From Chara braunii (Eukaryota; Streptophyta; Charophyceae; Charales; Characeae), in NCBI GenBank assembly GCA_003427395.1, contig BFEA01000336.1, positions 851,144 to 880,438 of the forward strand: 29,295 nt of DNA. The letters are read 5' to 3'. Made by a program: the position numbers and the translations under genes. This document shows, piece after piece, positions 1 through 9,167 of the stretch; position 1 is the stretch's first letter, and every line of letters begins with the position of its first letter. A model generated the notes under the pieces. It was not told the origin of the DNA, did no database searches, and saw only the letters and a program-made list of their open reading frames with translations.

Positions 1-36
<36 letters not shown>
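1..36. repeat. (GA)n microsatellite
   Basis: Pure GA dinucleotide run at the window edge, so its true length is unknown. Confidence 0.95.
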
Positions 37-37
<1 letters not shown>

Positions 38-504
38 GTGCTACTGCGTTTCTTCTTTGCCTTTTGCCTTCCACGAAATGTTGCAAAATGAACAGCCAAC
101 ATTATAGCTCCCATGTCAATGCTATAAACTTGAAGTTCCCCACACGAAGAGCAACTGCCAAGCAGATTGAATGCTGATTGTTTCATTCATACAATGCAAA
201 ACCTGCTTTGCATCAGTGACAATCCTATAGTTGGAGGCGACTTCCAACAACTTCCCCGCGCCGATCATCAATGACATGATCGGAGCCCACGAAACTGAGA
301 CTCACCCACACGTGCACGTACTTGGCCACGCAACTTGCGAATTTGTGAAAATACGTGGTAGTGTGAGTATGCCCTTAGACTCACCTATGTGCGCATGCAC
401 TTGCACACATGTTCGCTCAAAAGTCGTCAAGTAAGCAAGGGTCATACATCCAAGATCGCTTTATCACAAACATATTCATAAGCATAGCAAACAAAAGTTT
501 GTAT
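37..504. other. unassigned non-coding stretch
   Basis: No gene is recognised. The longest open frame here (about 67 codons) has no family features, and no repeat structure was seen. Confidence 0.5.
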
Positions 505-800
505 CGGGTCACTTATGCTGTTAATGTTTTTGCCGTATCACATGACTTACTGTAGTGAAGATATGGCTGGGAAGTGGGGGCCGTATATGAAGACCTTGTG
601 ACCGTATTCCGGCATAAGTGGCACCCACTTCCCAACTGTGCAAAAATGTGCCATTTTTTTGTGTGTATTGTTCGTATTGCATTGCATTTACCAGCCTTCC
701 ACATATATTTTTGATGATGTGGTTGGAATGTGGGGGCCGTGTATGTTGGCGTGTTCCGGCGTAAGTGACACCCACTCCCCAAACATGTTGAAGTGTGGGG
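505..800 (+). repeat. two copies of the intergenic hairpin module
   Basis: Two consecutive copies of a module found again at 7.1-8.0 and 15.0-16.8 kb. Each carries a left arm of the type GGTTGGGAAGTGGG and a right arm of the type CCCACTTCCCAACC, separated by about 45 bases containing a 'ccgtattccggcgtaagtg' type core. Here the arms lie near 565-580/622-636 and 719-735/768-783. A conserved 'gttaatgtttttgccgtat' stretch precedes the first copy. Confidence 0.75.
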
Positions 801-804
801 TTCC

Positions 805-805
<1 letters not shown>

Positions 806-892
<87 letters not shown>
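806..892. repeat. (GT)n-(GA)n compound microsatellite
   Basis: A GT run switches to a GA run at about 838. The same GT-to-GA compound form recurs at 4611-4692. Confidence 0.95.
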
Positions 893-897
<5 letters not shown>

Positions 898-1310
898 AGA
901 CTCGGCGGCTGCCCTCACGGTAGTGATTACCTAATATGACAACCAAAAAAGTAAACAAAAATTGTAAAGCGGTGTATATTTCCATAAAAAAAAAGAAAAA
1001 AACAAAAACAAAAAAAGTGTGGAGGGGTGATCTCCTTGGGTATCCTCCAGAGCATCCACATCATCCTCACTGTAGCTGTCCTATCTGCCGAGGTGGGGAC
1101 AGATAAAGCCTTCGACAGTACCGACACATACTCAGTTAAAGAAAAAAAGGAAAAAAGAAAAAAAGAACATAAAAAATATATATATATATATGTTGATCTA
1201 TGGGATATGTTATTTGCTTTGTGGCAACTGGATTATCTGTGGGATGTGTCATTTGCTTTGTTTGACTTATAGGCTGTATTTCCCTGTTAGGTTTGGTTTC
1301 CTCCTCCTTT
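893..1310. other. A/T-homopolymer-rich spacer
   Basis: Oligo-A tracts near 986-1015 and 1140-1172 and a short TA run near 1178-1190. Two imperfect repeats of a 'tgggatatgttatttgctttg' type phrase occur at about 1201-1270. No coding signal. Confidence 0.5.
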
Positions 1311-1785
1311 TCGTTACCTCTTTGCCTTTTGGTTGTGTGCAAGTGGTCCTTGTAACACACGAGGATGGGGGCAGCCAGAGCTCAACCTATCATCCACGTG
1401 TCTGGCCTTGTACGTAAGAGGTGATGAATAGGTTAGTATTTCCTTCCTTTTTTTTCTTTTTTTGTTTTGTGGTTTCTTCCTTTTCTTGGTTGTCACATTC
1501 TGGATCGGAGCTTTTTCTTATTTTTTTCGCAGACAAGAATGTTTTGACATCCTTGTCCCGTCGTTTGGCCTGTGCTGCAGGGCCGGTGCTTGCATGTGGG
1601 ACTTGTCATCTGACATTTGTTTTGTTGCCCCCTGTTCTGTTTTATTTGGCTGTTCCCTTCCTCATTTTTTTGCCTCTTTGCCTTTTGGCTGTGAGCAAGT
1701 GGGTCGATATGACACACGGGGATGGGGGCAGTCGCTGCTCAACCTCCATCCGCGTGGGCAGCCTTGTATGTAAGAGGTTATGAAC
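1311..1785 (+). repeat. diverged direct repeat pair
   Basis: Two related segments, about 1311-1430 and 1668-1785, share 'cctctttgccttttgg', then 'caagtgg', 'acacacgagga/acacacgggga', 'tgggggcag', 'ctcaacct' and 'gtaagaggt(g/t)atgaa' in the same order and spacing. They are too diverged to be a recent duplication. No gene is recognised in or between them. Confidence 0.7.
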
Positions 1786-1994
1786 AGGGGGAGTTGTAAG
1801 GAAGAAGATAAAAAATGATTTCATATCTTTTATGTTTTCTGTTGTTTTTTTCGCTTTTGCGCTCTGATATCTATGTCACGATATGTATACAAAAATTCTC
1901 AGTCCGTTCGACAGGACGAAAAACTCTGATCGATACGTCATGGAAGACCGTACAGATTTTAACACCTTGTTTGGTAATCATTATTTATGTTGGA
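1786..1994. other. short unassigned spacer
   Basis: T-rich sequence between the direct repeat and the minisatellite. Nothing recognised. Confidence 0.4.
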
Positions 1995-3885
1995 CTGCAG
2001 TTGCCGTGAGTCTGTGTGAATCTGTGAGAGAATGTTTGAGCCTGTGATGAGTCTGTGTGACTCTGTTTGAGTCTGTTGAGTCTGTTTGAGCCTGTGATGA
2101 GTCTGTGTGAGTTCGATTGAGCCTGTTTGAGTCTGTTTGAGCCTGTTTGAGCCTGTCATGAACATGTGATGAGTCTGTGTGAGTCTGTGTGAGTCTGTGA
2201 TGAGCCTGTGATGAGTCAGTGTGAGTCAGTGTAAGTCAGTGTGAGCCCGTGTGAGTCCGTGTGAATCTGTGCAAGTCCGTTTGAGTTTGTCTGAGTTTGA
2301 AGTATGTTTGGCTGTGTTATAGGACTTTTGGAGTTCGTTTGAGTCTGTCTGAGTGAGTTTGAAGTCTGTTTGGGTCTCTTATAGGAGTTTTTCAATCCGT
2401 GTGAGTCTGTTTGAGTCTGTGATGAGTCTGTTTGAGCTTGTGATGAGTCTTTGTAAGTCTGTTTGAGCCTGTGATGATACTGTGATGAGACACACAGAGT
2501 CTGTGCTAGTCTGTGTGAGTCTGTTTGAGTCCGTTTCAGACTGTAATGAGTCCGTGTGAGTCTGTGTGAGTCTGTTTGAGTCTGTGTGAGTCTGTTTTAC
2601 TCTGTGATGAGTTTGTGATGAGTTTGTGATGAGTTTGTGTGAGTCTATTTCAGTTTGTGAGTCTGTTTGAGTCCGTGACGAGTCTGTGTGAGTCCGTTTG
2701 AGTCTGTGATGACCCTGTGATGAGTCTGGGGCGAGTCTCTGTGAGTTCGTGATGACCGTGTGACGAGTTTGAGTCCGTGATGACCCTATGATGAGTCTGT
2801 GATGACCTTGTGATGAGTTTGAAGTTTGTTTCGGTCTCTTATAGGACTTTTCAGTTGGTTTGAGGATGTCTGAGTGAGTTCGAAGTCTGTTTGGGTCTCT
2901 TATACGACTTGTTCAATCCGTTTGACCCTTGCAGCAAGTCTGTGTGAGTCCGTTAGAGCCTGTGGTGAGCCTGTCATGAGCCTGTCATGATTCTGTGCTA
3001 GTCTGTGTGAGTCTCTTTCAGTCCGTTTCAGTGCTGGTCTGTGTGAGTCTGTGTGAGTCTGTTTGAGTCTGTTTGAGTCCGCTTGAGCCTGTGATAAGTC
3101 TGTGTGAGTCCGTTTGTGCATTTAATTAACGAGTCTGTAATGAGTCTGTGACGAGTCTGTGTGAGTCCGTTTGAGCCTGTGATGAGTCTGTGATGAGTCT
3201 GTGTGAGTCTGTATGAGTCTGTGATGAGCCAGTCATGAGTCAGGGTGAGTCTGTGTGACTCTGTGTGAGTCTGCGTGAGTCTCTGTGAGTCTGTGTGAGT
3301 CCGTTTGAGACTTTCTGAGTTCGAAGTTTGTTTGGCTGTGTTATAGGACTTTTGGAGTTTGTTTGAGTCTATCTGAGTGAGTTTAAAGTCAGTTTGGGTC
3401 TCTTATACGACGTTTTCAATCCGTTTGAGTCTGTGTGAGTCTGTTTGAGTCTGTGATGAGTCTATTTGAGCCTGTGATGAGTCTGTGTGAGTCCGTTTGA
3501 GCCTGTGATGAGCCTGTGATGAGTCTGTGTGAGTCCGTTTGAGCCTGTGATGAGCCTGTGATGAGTCTGTGTGAGTCTATGGTAGTGTGTGTGAGTCTGT
3601 TTGAGTCTGTTTCAGACTGTGATGAGTCCGTGTGAGTCTGTTTGAGTCTGTGCGAGTTTGTTTGACTCTGTGATGAGTCTGTGATGTGGCTGGTTGAGTC
3701 TGTTTGAGTCTGCGAGTCTGTTTGAGTCTGCGAGTCTGTTTGAGTCTGTCATGAGTCCGTGATGAGTCAGTGTCAGTCCGTTTCAGCCAGTGATGAGCCT
3801 GTGATTACTATGTGTCAGTCTGTGTTAGTCCGTGATGAGTCTGTGATGAGCCTGTGAGGAGTCTGTGTCTGTTTGAGTCTGTAAT
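1995..3885 (+). repeat. GAGTCTGT-type minisatellite with higher-order structure
   Basis: About 1.9 kb of degenerate tandem repeats with a 10-12 base unit built from GAGTC(T/C)GT followed by GT, TT or GAT. It is interrupted three times by a longer related block, at about 2297-2400, 2815-2930 and 3310-3425. Each block contains 'gggtctcttata(g/c)gac' type sequence and ends in 'tcaatccgt'. The blocks are about 500-520 bases apart, giving a higher-order period. Reverse-strand reading frames through it (S/H/R/L/K/Q/T-rich) are by-products of the repeat. Confidence 0.95.
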
Positions 3886-4140
3886 GAAGTTGATGCATGC
3901 AGTTCGAAAATGATACATCACAACTGCACCCTGCGTTTTTTGTTTTCCCAAACGTTGAAAGTATCATTGATTATTGTAATCGATTCGTCTGACTTGTGTT
4001 TCACATGAACAGGGTGTAATTTGCACGACTTGTATCCACGTTTATCCACTGATGGTTGGTAGTGTTGGCGCGTTTCATTACTAGGTTGCGGGAACATCTC
4101 TGAGGTTGGTTGAAAACTCCCATTTCCTTTCCGCGCGTGC

Positions 4141-4149
<9 letters not shown>
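3886..4149. other. unassigned spacer
   Basis: Unique-looking sequence between the minisatellite and a GA microsatellite. No gene or RNA feature recognised. Confidence 0.4.
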
Positions 4150-4204
<55 letters not shown>

Positions 4205-4205
4205 N

Positions 4206-4270
<65 letters not shown>
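4150..4270. repeat. (GA)n microsatellite with one N
   Basis: About 120 bases of GA with an ambiguous base at 4205, probably a read or assembly uncertainty inside the repeat. Confidence 0.95.
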
Positions 4271-4273
<3 letters not shown>

Positions 4274-4607
4274 AATGAGGGGTTGATGTTTTCAAAGGTA
4301 GAGTATGGGAAGGGTTGGGTCATAGCATGATCTCACAATGGAATATTGGAGAAGGAACTCGTCAACAATAAAGAAGAGAGACAACAATACACTTAGCCCT
4401 TTCTCCCAAGGCGCCCGTTCTATCCCGAATGCCTTTCCTCCACCTATACAATGTCCAAACGACTCTTCTATATTTCGTCTACACCACCTACGCAAGAGAG
4501 AAGGGGACATTAAAGTCTAGTTGAAGTTTGCACAAGCTCCACCTATACAACTGGCTTGGGCGACCAGTTCATTTCATTCTTCCTTAAAGCACACGTATAT
4601 GATGACA

Positions 4608-4610
<3 letters not shown>
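4271..4610. other. unassigned spacer
   Basis: Short open frames exist on both strands (about 60-72 codons), but none shows a recognisable domain and the frames overlap antisense. No supported gene. Confidence 0.4.

Positions 4611-4692
<82 letters not shown>
4611..4692. repeat. (GT)n-(GA)n compound microsatellite
   Basis: A GT run passes into a GA run, the same compound arrangement as at 806-892. Confidence 0.95.
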
Positions 4693-4698
<6 letters not shown>

Positions 4699-5140
4699 AG
4701 TCAGTGCCACACGGGCCCAACAGAGCTCGACTTGGTACACTCAGAGCCCGTCTCGTTTCAGCCTAAAAGCCTGAAAATGAGGGCCTACAGACCCTGTGTC
4801 GTTTCAGCCTTCAACCTGAAACGGAGGGCCAATTTTCTGGCCCTCATACGATCGACCTACCCTGAAACTCAGGCACCAGACTGGGGTTTTAGCTCAGGCC
4901 ATTAGGGCCTATTTTATAGAGCTTCAACCGTAGGGTCTGGCACGCTTGGTAGGAGCAAGAGCAGCCTCCTGGACGGGCCAGCACGATATAAGGCTAACCC
5001 GCCTTGCAGGCTGCACGCAGTTTGGCAGACAGTGACGAGGTCAGTCACGAGGCAGTTCCCAGGAACTTCCCAGGCGCTTCGCGTGCAGGCGTAAATTATG
5101 GTTAGCAATAGTCTTCACCGTAGGGCGGTAGTAGGAGCGG
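4693..5140. other. spacer with small palindromic phrases
   Basis: Contains several 'gtttcagcct'/'cctgaaac' phrases (about 4755-4870) that can pair with each other, and GC-rich sequence after 4920. No coding region can be supported. Confidence 0.4.
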
Positions 5141-5351
5141 GAGTAGCGAGAGAGAGAGAGAGATGGGTGGTGGAGGCCACGGAGACTGACCTGTGGCGCC
5201 GTGGCTCCAGCTTCGTCTTCGATGTACTTGCAACCAGGCGCCACCTTTACAGGTTAGTACCCGACTGAAAGAGAGAGAGAGAGATCGGGTTCTTCTTCTT
5301 CCTCTACTAAGTCCGCCATCTCTTCCTCCCGCCAGTTAACTTCTCCGTATC

Positions 5352-5430
<79 letters not shown>
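5141..5430. repeat. (GA)n microsatellite cluster
   Basis: Short GA runs at about 5147-5162 and 5269-5284 and a long run at 5353-5429. The GC-rich sequence between the first two reads openly on both strands but shows no recognisable domain. Confidence 0.85.
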
Positions 5431-5776
5431 CAACATTGGGAACTGACGAGATTTTGATCCAGCCTCGACATAGGGGATTCAGACATTCGACGGGGGATTA
5501 TTTGGGATTGTACCGAAAGCTTGGTGTTGACGACATTTCCATCTTCCCCCCCTCCTTCGTCTAATCGCCCCTCTTCTTTGTCTATGTATGGTGGGGAACT
5601 GGCGCGTTCGTCATGTGTGAGAGCCAGCCCCTTTCATACGACGGGATGATGATGATGTATGTTTGGCATGCATGGCAACTTTGATTGGTCGAATCTTGGG
5701 TATTTAAGCCTTCCGCTGTGCTATCTTGTACCATGTGAGAGAGGGCACTTCTTGTTCTGATCTGTACCGATACGGT

Positions 5777-5778
<2 letters not shown>
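5431..5778. other. unassigned spacer
   Basis: No gene recognised. A ttt-aag type AT element lies near 5701-5710, but nothing ties it to a transcript. Confidence 0.4.
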
Positions 5779-5862
<84 letters not shown>

Positions 5863-5907
5863 TAGATAGATAGATAGATAAATAAATAGATAAATAGAGA
5901 TAGATAA
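5779..5907. repeat. (GA)n then GATA/AAATA microsatellite
   Basis: A long GA run changes to GATA-type and then AAATA-type units and ends a few bases before the ATG at 5912, so it forms the immediate upstream flank of the first coding module. Confidence 0.95.
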
Positions 5908-5911
5908 ATTG

Positions 5912-6832
5912 ATGGCCGAACTGCGTAAGCAGAGAGAGTTGGGTAGAGAGATAATAGCGTTGAGGGACCATTACAAGAAGGACGTATCTGTATTGAAGGG
6001 GAATCAGGAACACAGCATGCACATCATGTTATGGTTGTTTGATGGTTTGGATCGATATCACGCCGAAAGAAATAGTCTGAAGCAGAGGGTTGAATGGCTA
6101 AGGGCGATATTGAAACAAGCAGAACTTACGTTCAGGCCTGTTGATATTCAAATAAAGACAGGAAAACGTTCGCCCCGGGAAATCCCCCGACATGTCCCTC
6201 GTCAATGGGATGTTGCATGTTATCCACACACAGAGAAATGTGTGTTAAGGCAAGGGTGGGCGTGTAACGATAGTCTGGAAGACACGTGTGGTAAGGTGAG
6301 CACTTCGTCGAACACGTATGTTGACCTTTTATCTTTCTCAGAGGACTTCATCAAACATTGCGTAGAAACTATAAACAACTACACTTGTCTGAAATCTCGG
6401 GGTGATATGGACAAAGAATGGCAGACGAGTTTGACTCCGTGCAACATACGGGCTTTGTTGGATAGTTGCACGGATGTGACGAACAATCTAAAGTACACAC
6501 GTAGCAATGAAAACAACAACAGCGGTGGACCGATGCGAGCTGCGGACGAAGACGACACGAAGGACAAGAACATAAGTCAGAAACACGTAGAACTGCAATG
6601 CTCGGCAACTCACATGTTGCTTTCGTGCGGTGATGTCCAATGTATGAAAAGTCACAATATTCGGCACAATTTTTCATGTGTGCTCGCTAGCAACGTCCCG
6701 CAAGACCACACTGGTGACAACATTCCTCTTCCATTGACGACTGATACTTTTCGATTTTTTGTTGAAAAGGCAAACAAGCGACAAATGAGAAGGCTTATGA
6801 CGGATTGTATATGCCACCTGGTGTCAATTTGA
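5912..6832 (+). CDS. unrecognised protein with N-terminal coiled coil
   Basis: An open frame of 306 codons from the first ATG after the microsatellite. Residues 1-80 are charged and helical with heptad-like Leu/Ile spacing, as in a coiled coil. The rest is polar and fairly Cys-rich, with an Asn/Asp/Lys-rich linker near residues 195-225. No known family is recognised. It is the first of a series of plus-strand genes ending with the transposase and protease, and is set off from them by microsatellites. The stop at 6830-6832 may not be the native end, because coding-like sequence continues in other frames to about 6995. Real gene probable from length and composition; function unknown. Confidence 0.6.
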   Translation: MAELRKQRELGREIIALRDHYKKDVSVLKGNQEHSMHIMLWLFDGLDRYHAERNSLKQRVEWLRAILKQAELTFRPVDIQIKTGKRSPREIPRHVPRQWDVACYPHTEKCVLRQGWACNDSLEDTCGKVSTSSNTYVDLLSFSEDFIKHCVETINNYTCLKSRGDMDKEWQTSLTPCNIRALLDSCTDVTNNLKYTRSNENNNSGGPMRAADEDDTKDKNISQKHVELQCSATHMLLSCGDVQCMKSHNIRHNFSCVLASNVPQDHTGDNIPLPLTTDTFRFFVEKANKRQMRRLMTDCICHLVSI

Positions 6833-7000
6833 CGGAGGCCATGTCACATATCCTCAACAACGCAGATGCGGGGTGCTCGCAACGATTGTAAAAAATGCAG
6901 ACATGCTTTTCGAGTTGACGAGTGTTTGAGAACTTTGTACACGAGGTGCGAAATCGTGGCGGCGCACCTTGTGAAGGATGGAAGGGAAAAGTGAAGTTAA
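6833..7000 (+). pseudogene. possible frameshifted tail of the preceding gene
   Basis: Immediately downstream, plausible peptide stretches alternate between frames. A frame entering at about 6791 reads through a Leu/Asn/Ala-rich helix to 6893. Another frame reads at about 6872-6930. A third resumes at about 6922-6998 and runs into the (CT)n repeat. This looks like the original C-terminus broken by small indels. A very weak resemblance to a histone H4 helix 2 was considered but is not claimed. Confidence 0.35.
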
Positions 7001-7155
7001 GGTCTCTCTCTCTCTCCCTCTCTCTCTCTCCGTTAATGTTATTACCGTATCACTCTCTCTCTCTCTCACCCTCTCCCATTACCATCTCTCTCTCTCTCTC
7101 TCTCTCCCTCCGTTAATGTTATTACCATATCACAGACTTATAATTGTGACGATCT

Positions 7156-7228
7156 GGTTGGGAAGTAGGAGCCATATACGAAGACGTTGTNGCCNTNTTC
7201 NGGCGTAAGTAGCACCCACTTCCCAACC
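7156..7228 (+). repeat. hairpin module, copy 3
   Basis: Left arm GGTTGGGAAGTAGG at 7156-7169, right arm CCCACTTCCCAACC at 7215-7228; one arm mismatch. The loop contains several Ns. Confidence 0.85.
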
Positions 7229-7281
7229 GTGTTGAAATGCGGGGTTCCTTGTGTATTTGCTTTGAATATTGCATTGCAAAA

Positions 7282-7321
<40 letters not shown>

Positions 7322-7339
7322 GTTAATGTTCTTACCGTA

Positions 7340-7378
<39 letters not shown>

Positions 7379-7392
7379 TAATGTTCTTACCG

Positions 7393-7433
<41 letters not shown>

Positions 7434-7539
7434 TAATGTTTTTACCGTATTTGTCTCTCTTTCTCTTGCCCTTTCTATCTCTCTCTTTGTCTCCGTTAAT
7501 GTAATTAGCGTATGAGACGACTTACACTTGTGACGATGT

Positions 7540-7612
7540 GGTTGGGAAGTGGGAGCCATATACGAAGATGTTGTTGCCGTATTCCGACGTAAGTGCCACC
7601 CACTTCCCAACC
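7540..7612 (+). repeat. hairpin module, copy 4 (perfect 14-bp arms)
   Basis: GGTTGGGAAGTGGG at 7540-7553 pairs perfectly with CCCACTTCCCAACC at 7599-7612 across a 45-base loop. It is followed by 'gtgttgaaatgtggggatcc' and a 'gttcatattgcattc' tail shared with other copies. Confidence 0.9.
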
Positions 7613-7665
7613 GTGTTGAAATGTGGGGATCCTTGTGTGTTTGCTGTTCATATTGCATTCCACAG

Positions 7666-7699
<34 letters not shown>

Positions 7700-7729
7700 C
7701 TTTCTCTCTCTCTCCGTTAATGTTATTAT

Positions 7730-7781
<52 letters not shown>

Positions 7782-7887
7782 CCCGTTAATGTTATTATCG
7801 TATCACTCTCTCTTCCTCTCGCCCTCTCTCTTTCTCTGTCTCCATTAATGTTATTACCGTATGACATGACTTACACTTGTGAGATCT

Positions 7888-7960
7888 GGTTGGGAAGTGA
7901 GAGCCATATACGAAGATGTTGTTGCTGTATTCCGACGTGAGAGGCACCCACTTCCCAACC
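7888..7960 (+). repeat. hairpin module, copy 5
   Basis: Left arm GGTTGGGAAGTGAG at 7888-7901, right arm CCCACTTCCCAACC at 7947-7960; one mismatch. Same downstream tail as copy 4, then (CT)n and the spacer before the H3-domain gene. Confidence 0.88.
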
Positions 7961-8095
7961 GTGTTGAAATGTGGGGATCCTTGTGTGTTTGTTGTTCATA
8001 TCGTATTCCAAAAACCTCTCTCTCTCTCTTTCTCTTATAAAAACGTGACTGTCGTCATATGTTCTCACAAATCTCGGTCATGTCTCTTGTTATAG

Positions 8096-9167
8096 ATGGA
8101 CGTATCAAATGTGTCGACGACCATGGTGGGCGAGACTTTTGCATGTACGACCGAAGACCTGCAACAACAGATATCAAACATCATATTTGGAGAAGGCGCT
8201 AACAATGAGTGCGATCTCAATGCAGGGAGAGGGGTGGCAAGAGACGATACCAGCCATGGACCTACGTTGGAAATAAAATCAGAGGAATTGTTGGGTGTCA
8301 TTTGCAAGCATGCAAATGTGGACGTGGAAAAGGGGGAGGGGACAACCAACAAAGACACTCCAATCTGCACAGTTGCTAGGGACTGTGTCACCAAGACTAA
8401 AGCATGAATGAAATTCGTGTACGATATAAATTGGGAACCCGACAAGGTGCAGCCAGGGTTGATCAATGGTGACACATGGGTTCCGTATCGTCCGCCAAAA
8501 TTGGCAACATGGCATTACGTTACGACAACCATTGTTTTCGATCGACTGAAAAGGATAAATGGTGGTGTGGCGGTTGAGGATTTGGTAAAATACACAAATC
8601 TCCTTTCGACGAGATTGGCAGAAAATGGGGAGATACGGCTTAATGATTTTTCTACGATCGTGAGGATTCCACCGAGCAATGGGTGGTTTCTGAGAACAGA
8701 GGAGTCGGGGATGAAGTTTGTAAGGATGATGATGCAAGACGGGATGCACGGTGGGGTTGTGTGCCGTCAACCATTCCTTATGACTATGGGGAGATTAGAA
8801 TGATAGTCCGTGATCTGATGGGGAACTGTTGGAGTACAGTTTACATAAACGGCGAGTTCATCTCTCGTTGTTTGGACAGGGAGATGCTAGAGTCGGAGAA
8901 AGTTTTATGTGCAACAATGATGCCGCGAGAAGGAAATTCACGATCCCACTTGAAAACCCCGTGTTGTCACCAATTATAGAGGGGAAAGTATTAGTTGGGG
9001 AGGATAACATTTGTCTGCGACATGTAAGAGGAATGGAGATCACTTATGATGGTTTGTTCATTAACATATGAGACCCAGATATGACAATGCCGGAGAGGGT
9101 GCGTGACATTGACATATCCGGGACTGTTATTCCATAGAGCGAGTTGAACAAACATTCATCAAGTGAC
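8096..9167 (+). pseudogene. decayed 5' part of the histone-H3-domain gene
   Basis: The frame opening at ATG 8096 is interrupted by TGA at 8405-8407, then continues in the same frame to 8803. Coding-like sequence moves to a second frame at about 8760-8930 and to a third from about 8905. That third frame has TGA at 9069-9071 and TAG at 9135-9137 and joins the intact downstream frame (9168-10463) without a further shift. I read this as one gene broken by at least two indels and three stops. Around 8408-8500 the translation has a Y-x-x-N-W-x-P phrase followed by G-x-x-W-V-P, which recurs in the downstream part and suggests a duplicated domain. The domain family is not recognised. The first 100 codons are Asp/Glu/Thr-rich. 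Confidence 0.6.

Larger units (their letters stand above)
7003..8035 (+). repeat. (CT)n array interleaved with hairpin modules
   Basis: Seven or more (CT)n runs (about 7003-7031, 7053-7068, 7086-7108, 7284-7318, 7343-7375, 7396-7430, 7667-7715, 7733-7780, 8016-8035) are each followed by a conserved 'ccgttaatgtt(a/c)ttaccgtat' phrase. Three full hairpin modules are embedded. The whole array looks like repeated copying of one (CT)n-phrase-hairpin-(CT)n unit. Ns lie at 7191, 7195, 7197 and 7201. Confidence 0.9.

Noticed and set aside
521-985. Long Leu-Ser, Arg-Glu, Val-Cys or Thr-His reading frames here and at every microsatellite
   Set aside because: They are translations of GA/CT or GT/CA dinucleotide runs and carry no other protein features.
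1959-3121. Reverse-strand Ser/His/Arg/Gln/Thr-rich frames
   Set aside because: Products of the GAGTCTGT minisatellite; no start context or domain.
1995-3885. Hammerhead-ribozyme-like TGATGAG strings in the minisatellite
   Set aside because: The required CTGATGA core and GAAA partner with three stems are not present; the units read CTGTGATGAG.
1995-3885. CRISPR-like array
   Set aside because: No fixed-length spacers and no conserved repeat of suitable length; the array is a degenerate minisatellite in eukaryotic DNA.
5041-5244. Minus-strand 67-codon frame in GC-rich sequence
   Set aside because: No recognisable domain; partly a product of a GA run.
8096-8407. H4 fold at the N-terminus of the H3-domain gene, as in viral H4-H3 doublets
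   Set aside because: No H4 landmarks were found; this part is Asp/Glu/Thr-rich and the following domain is Trp-rich and non-histone.
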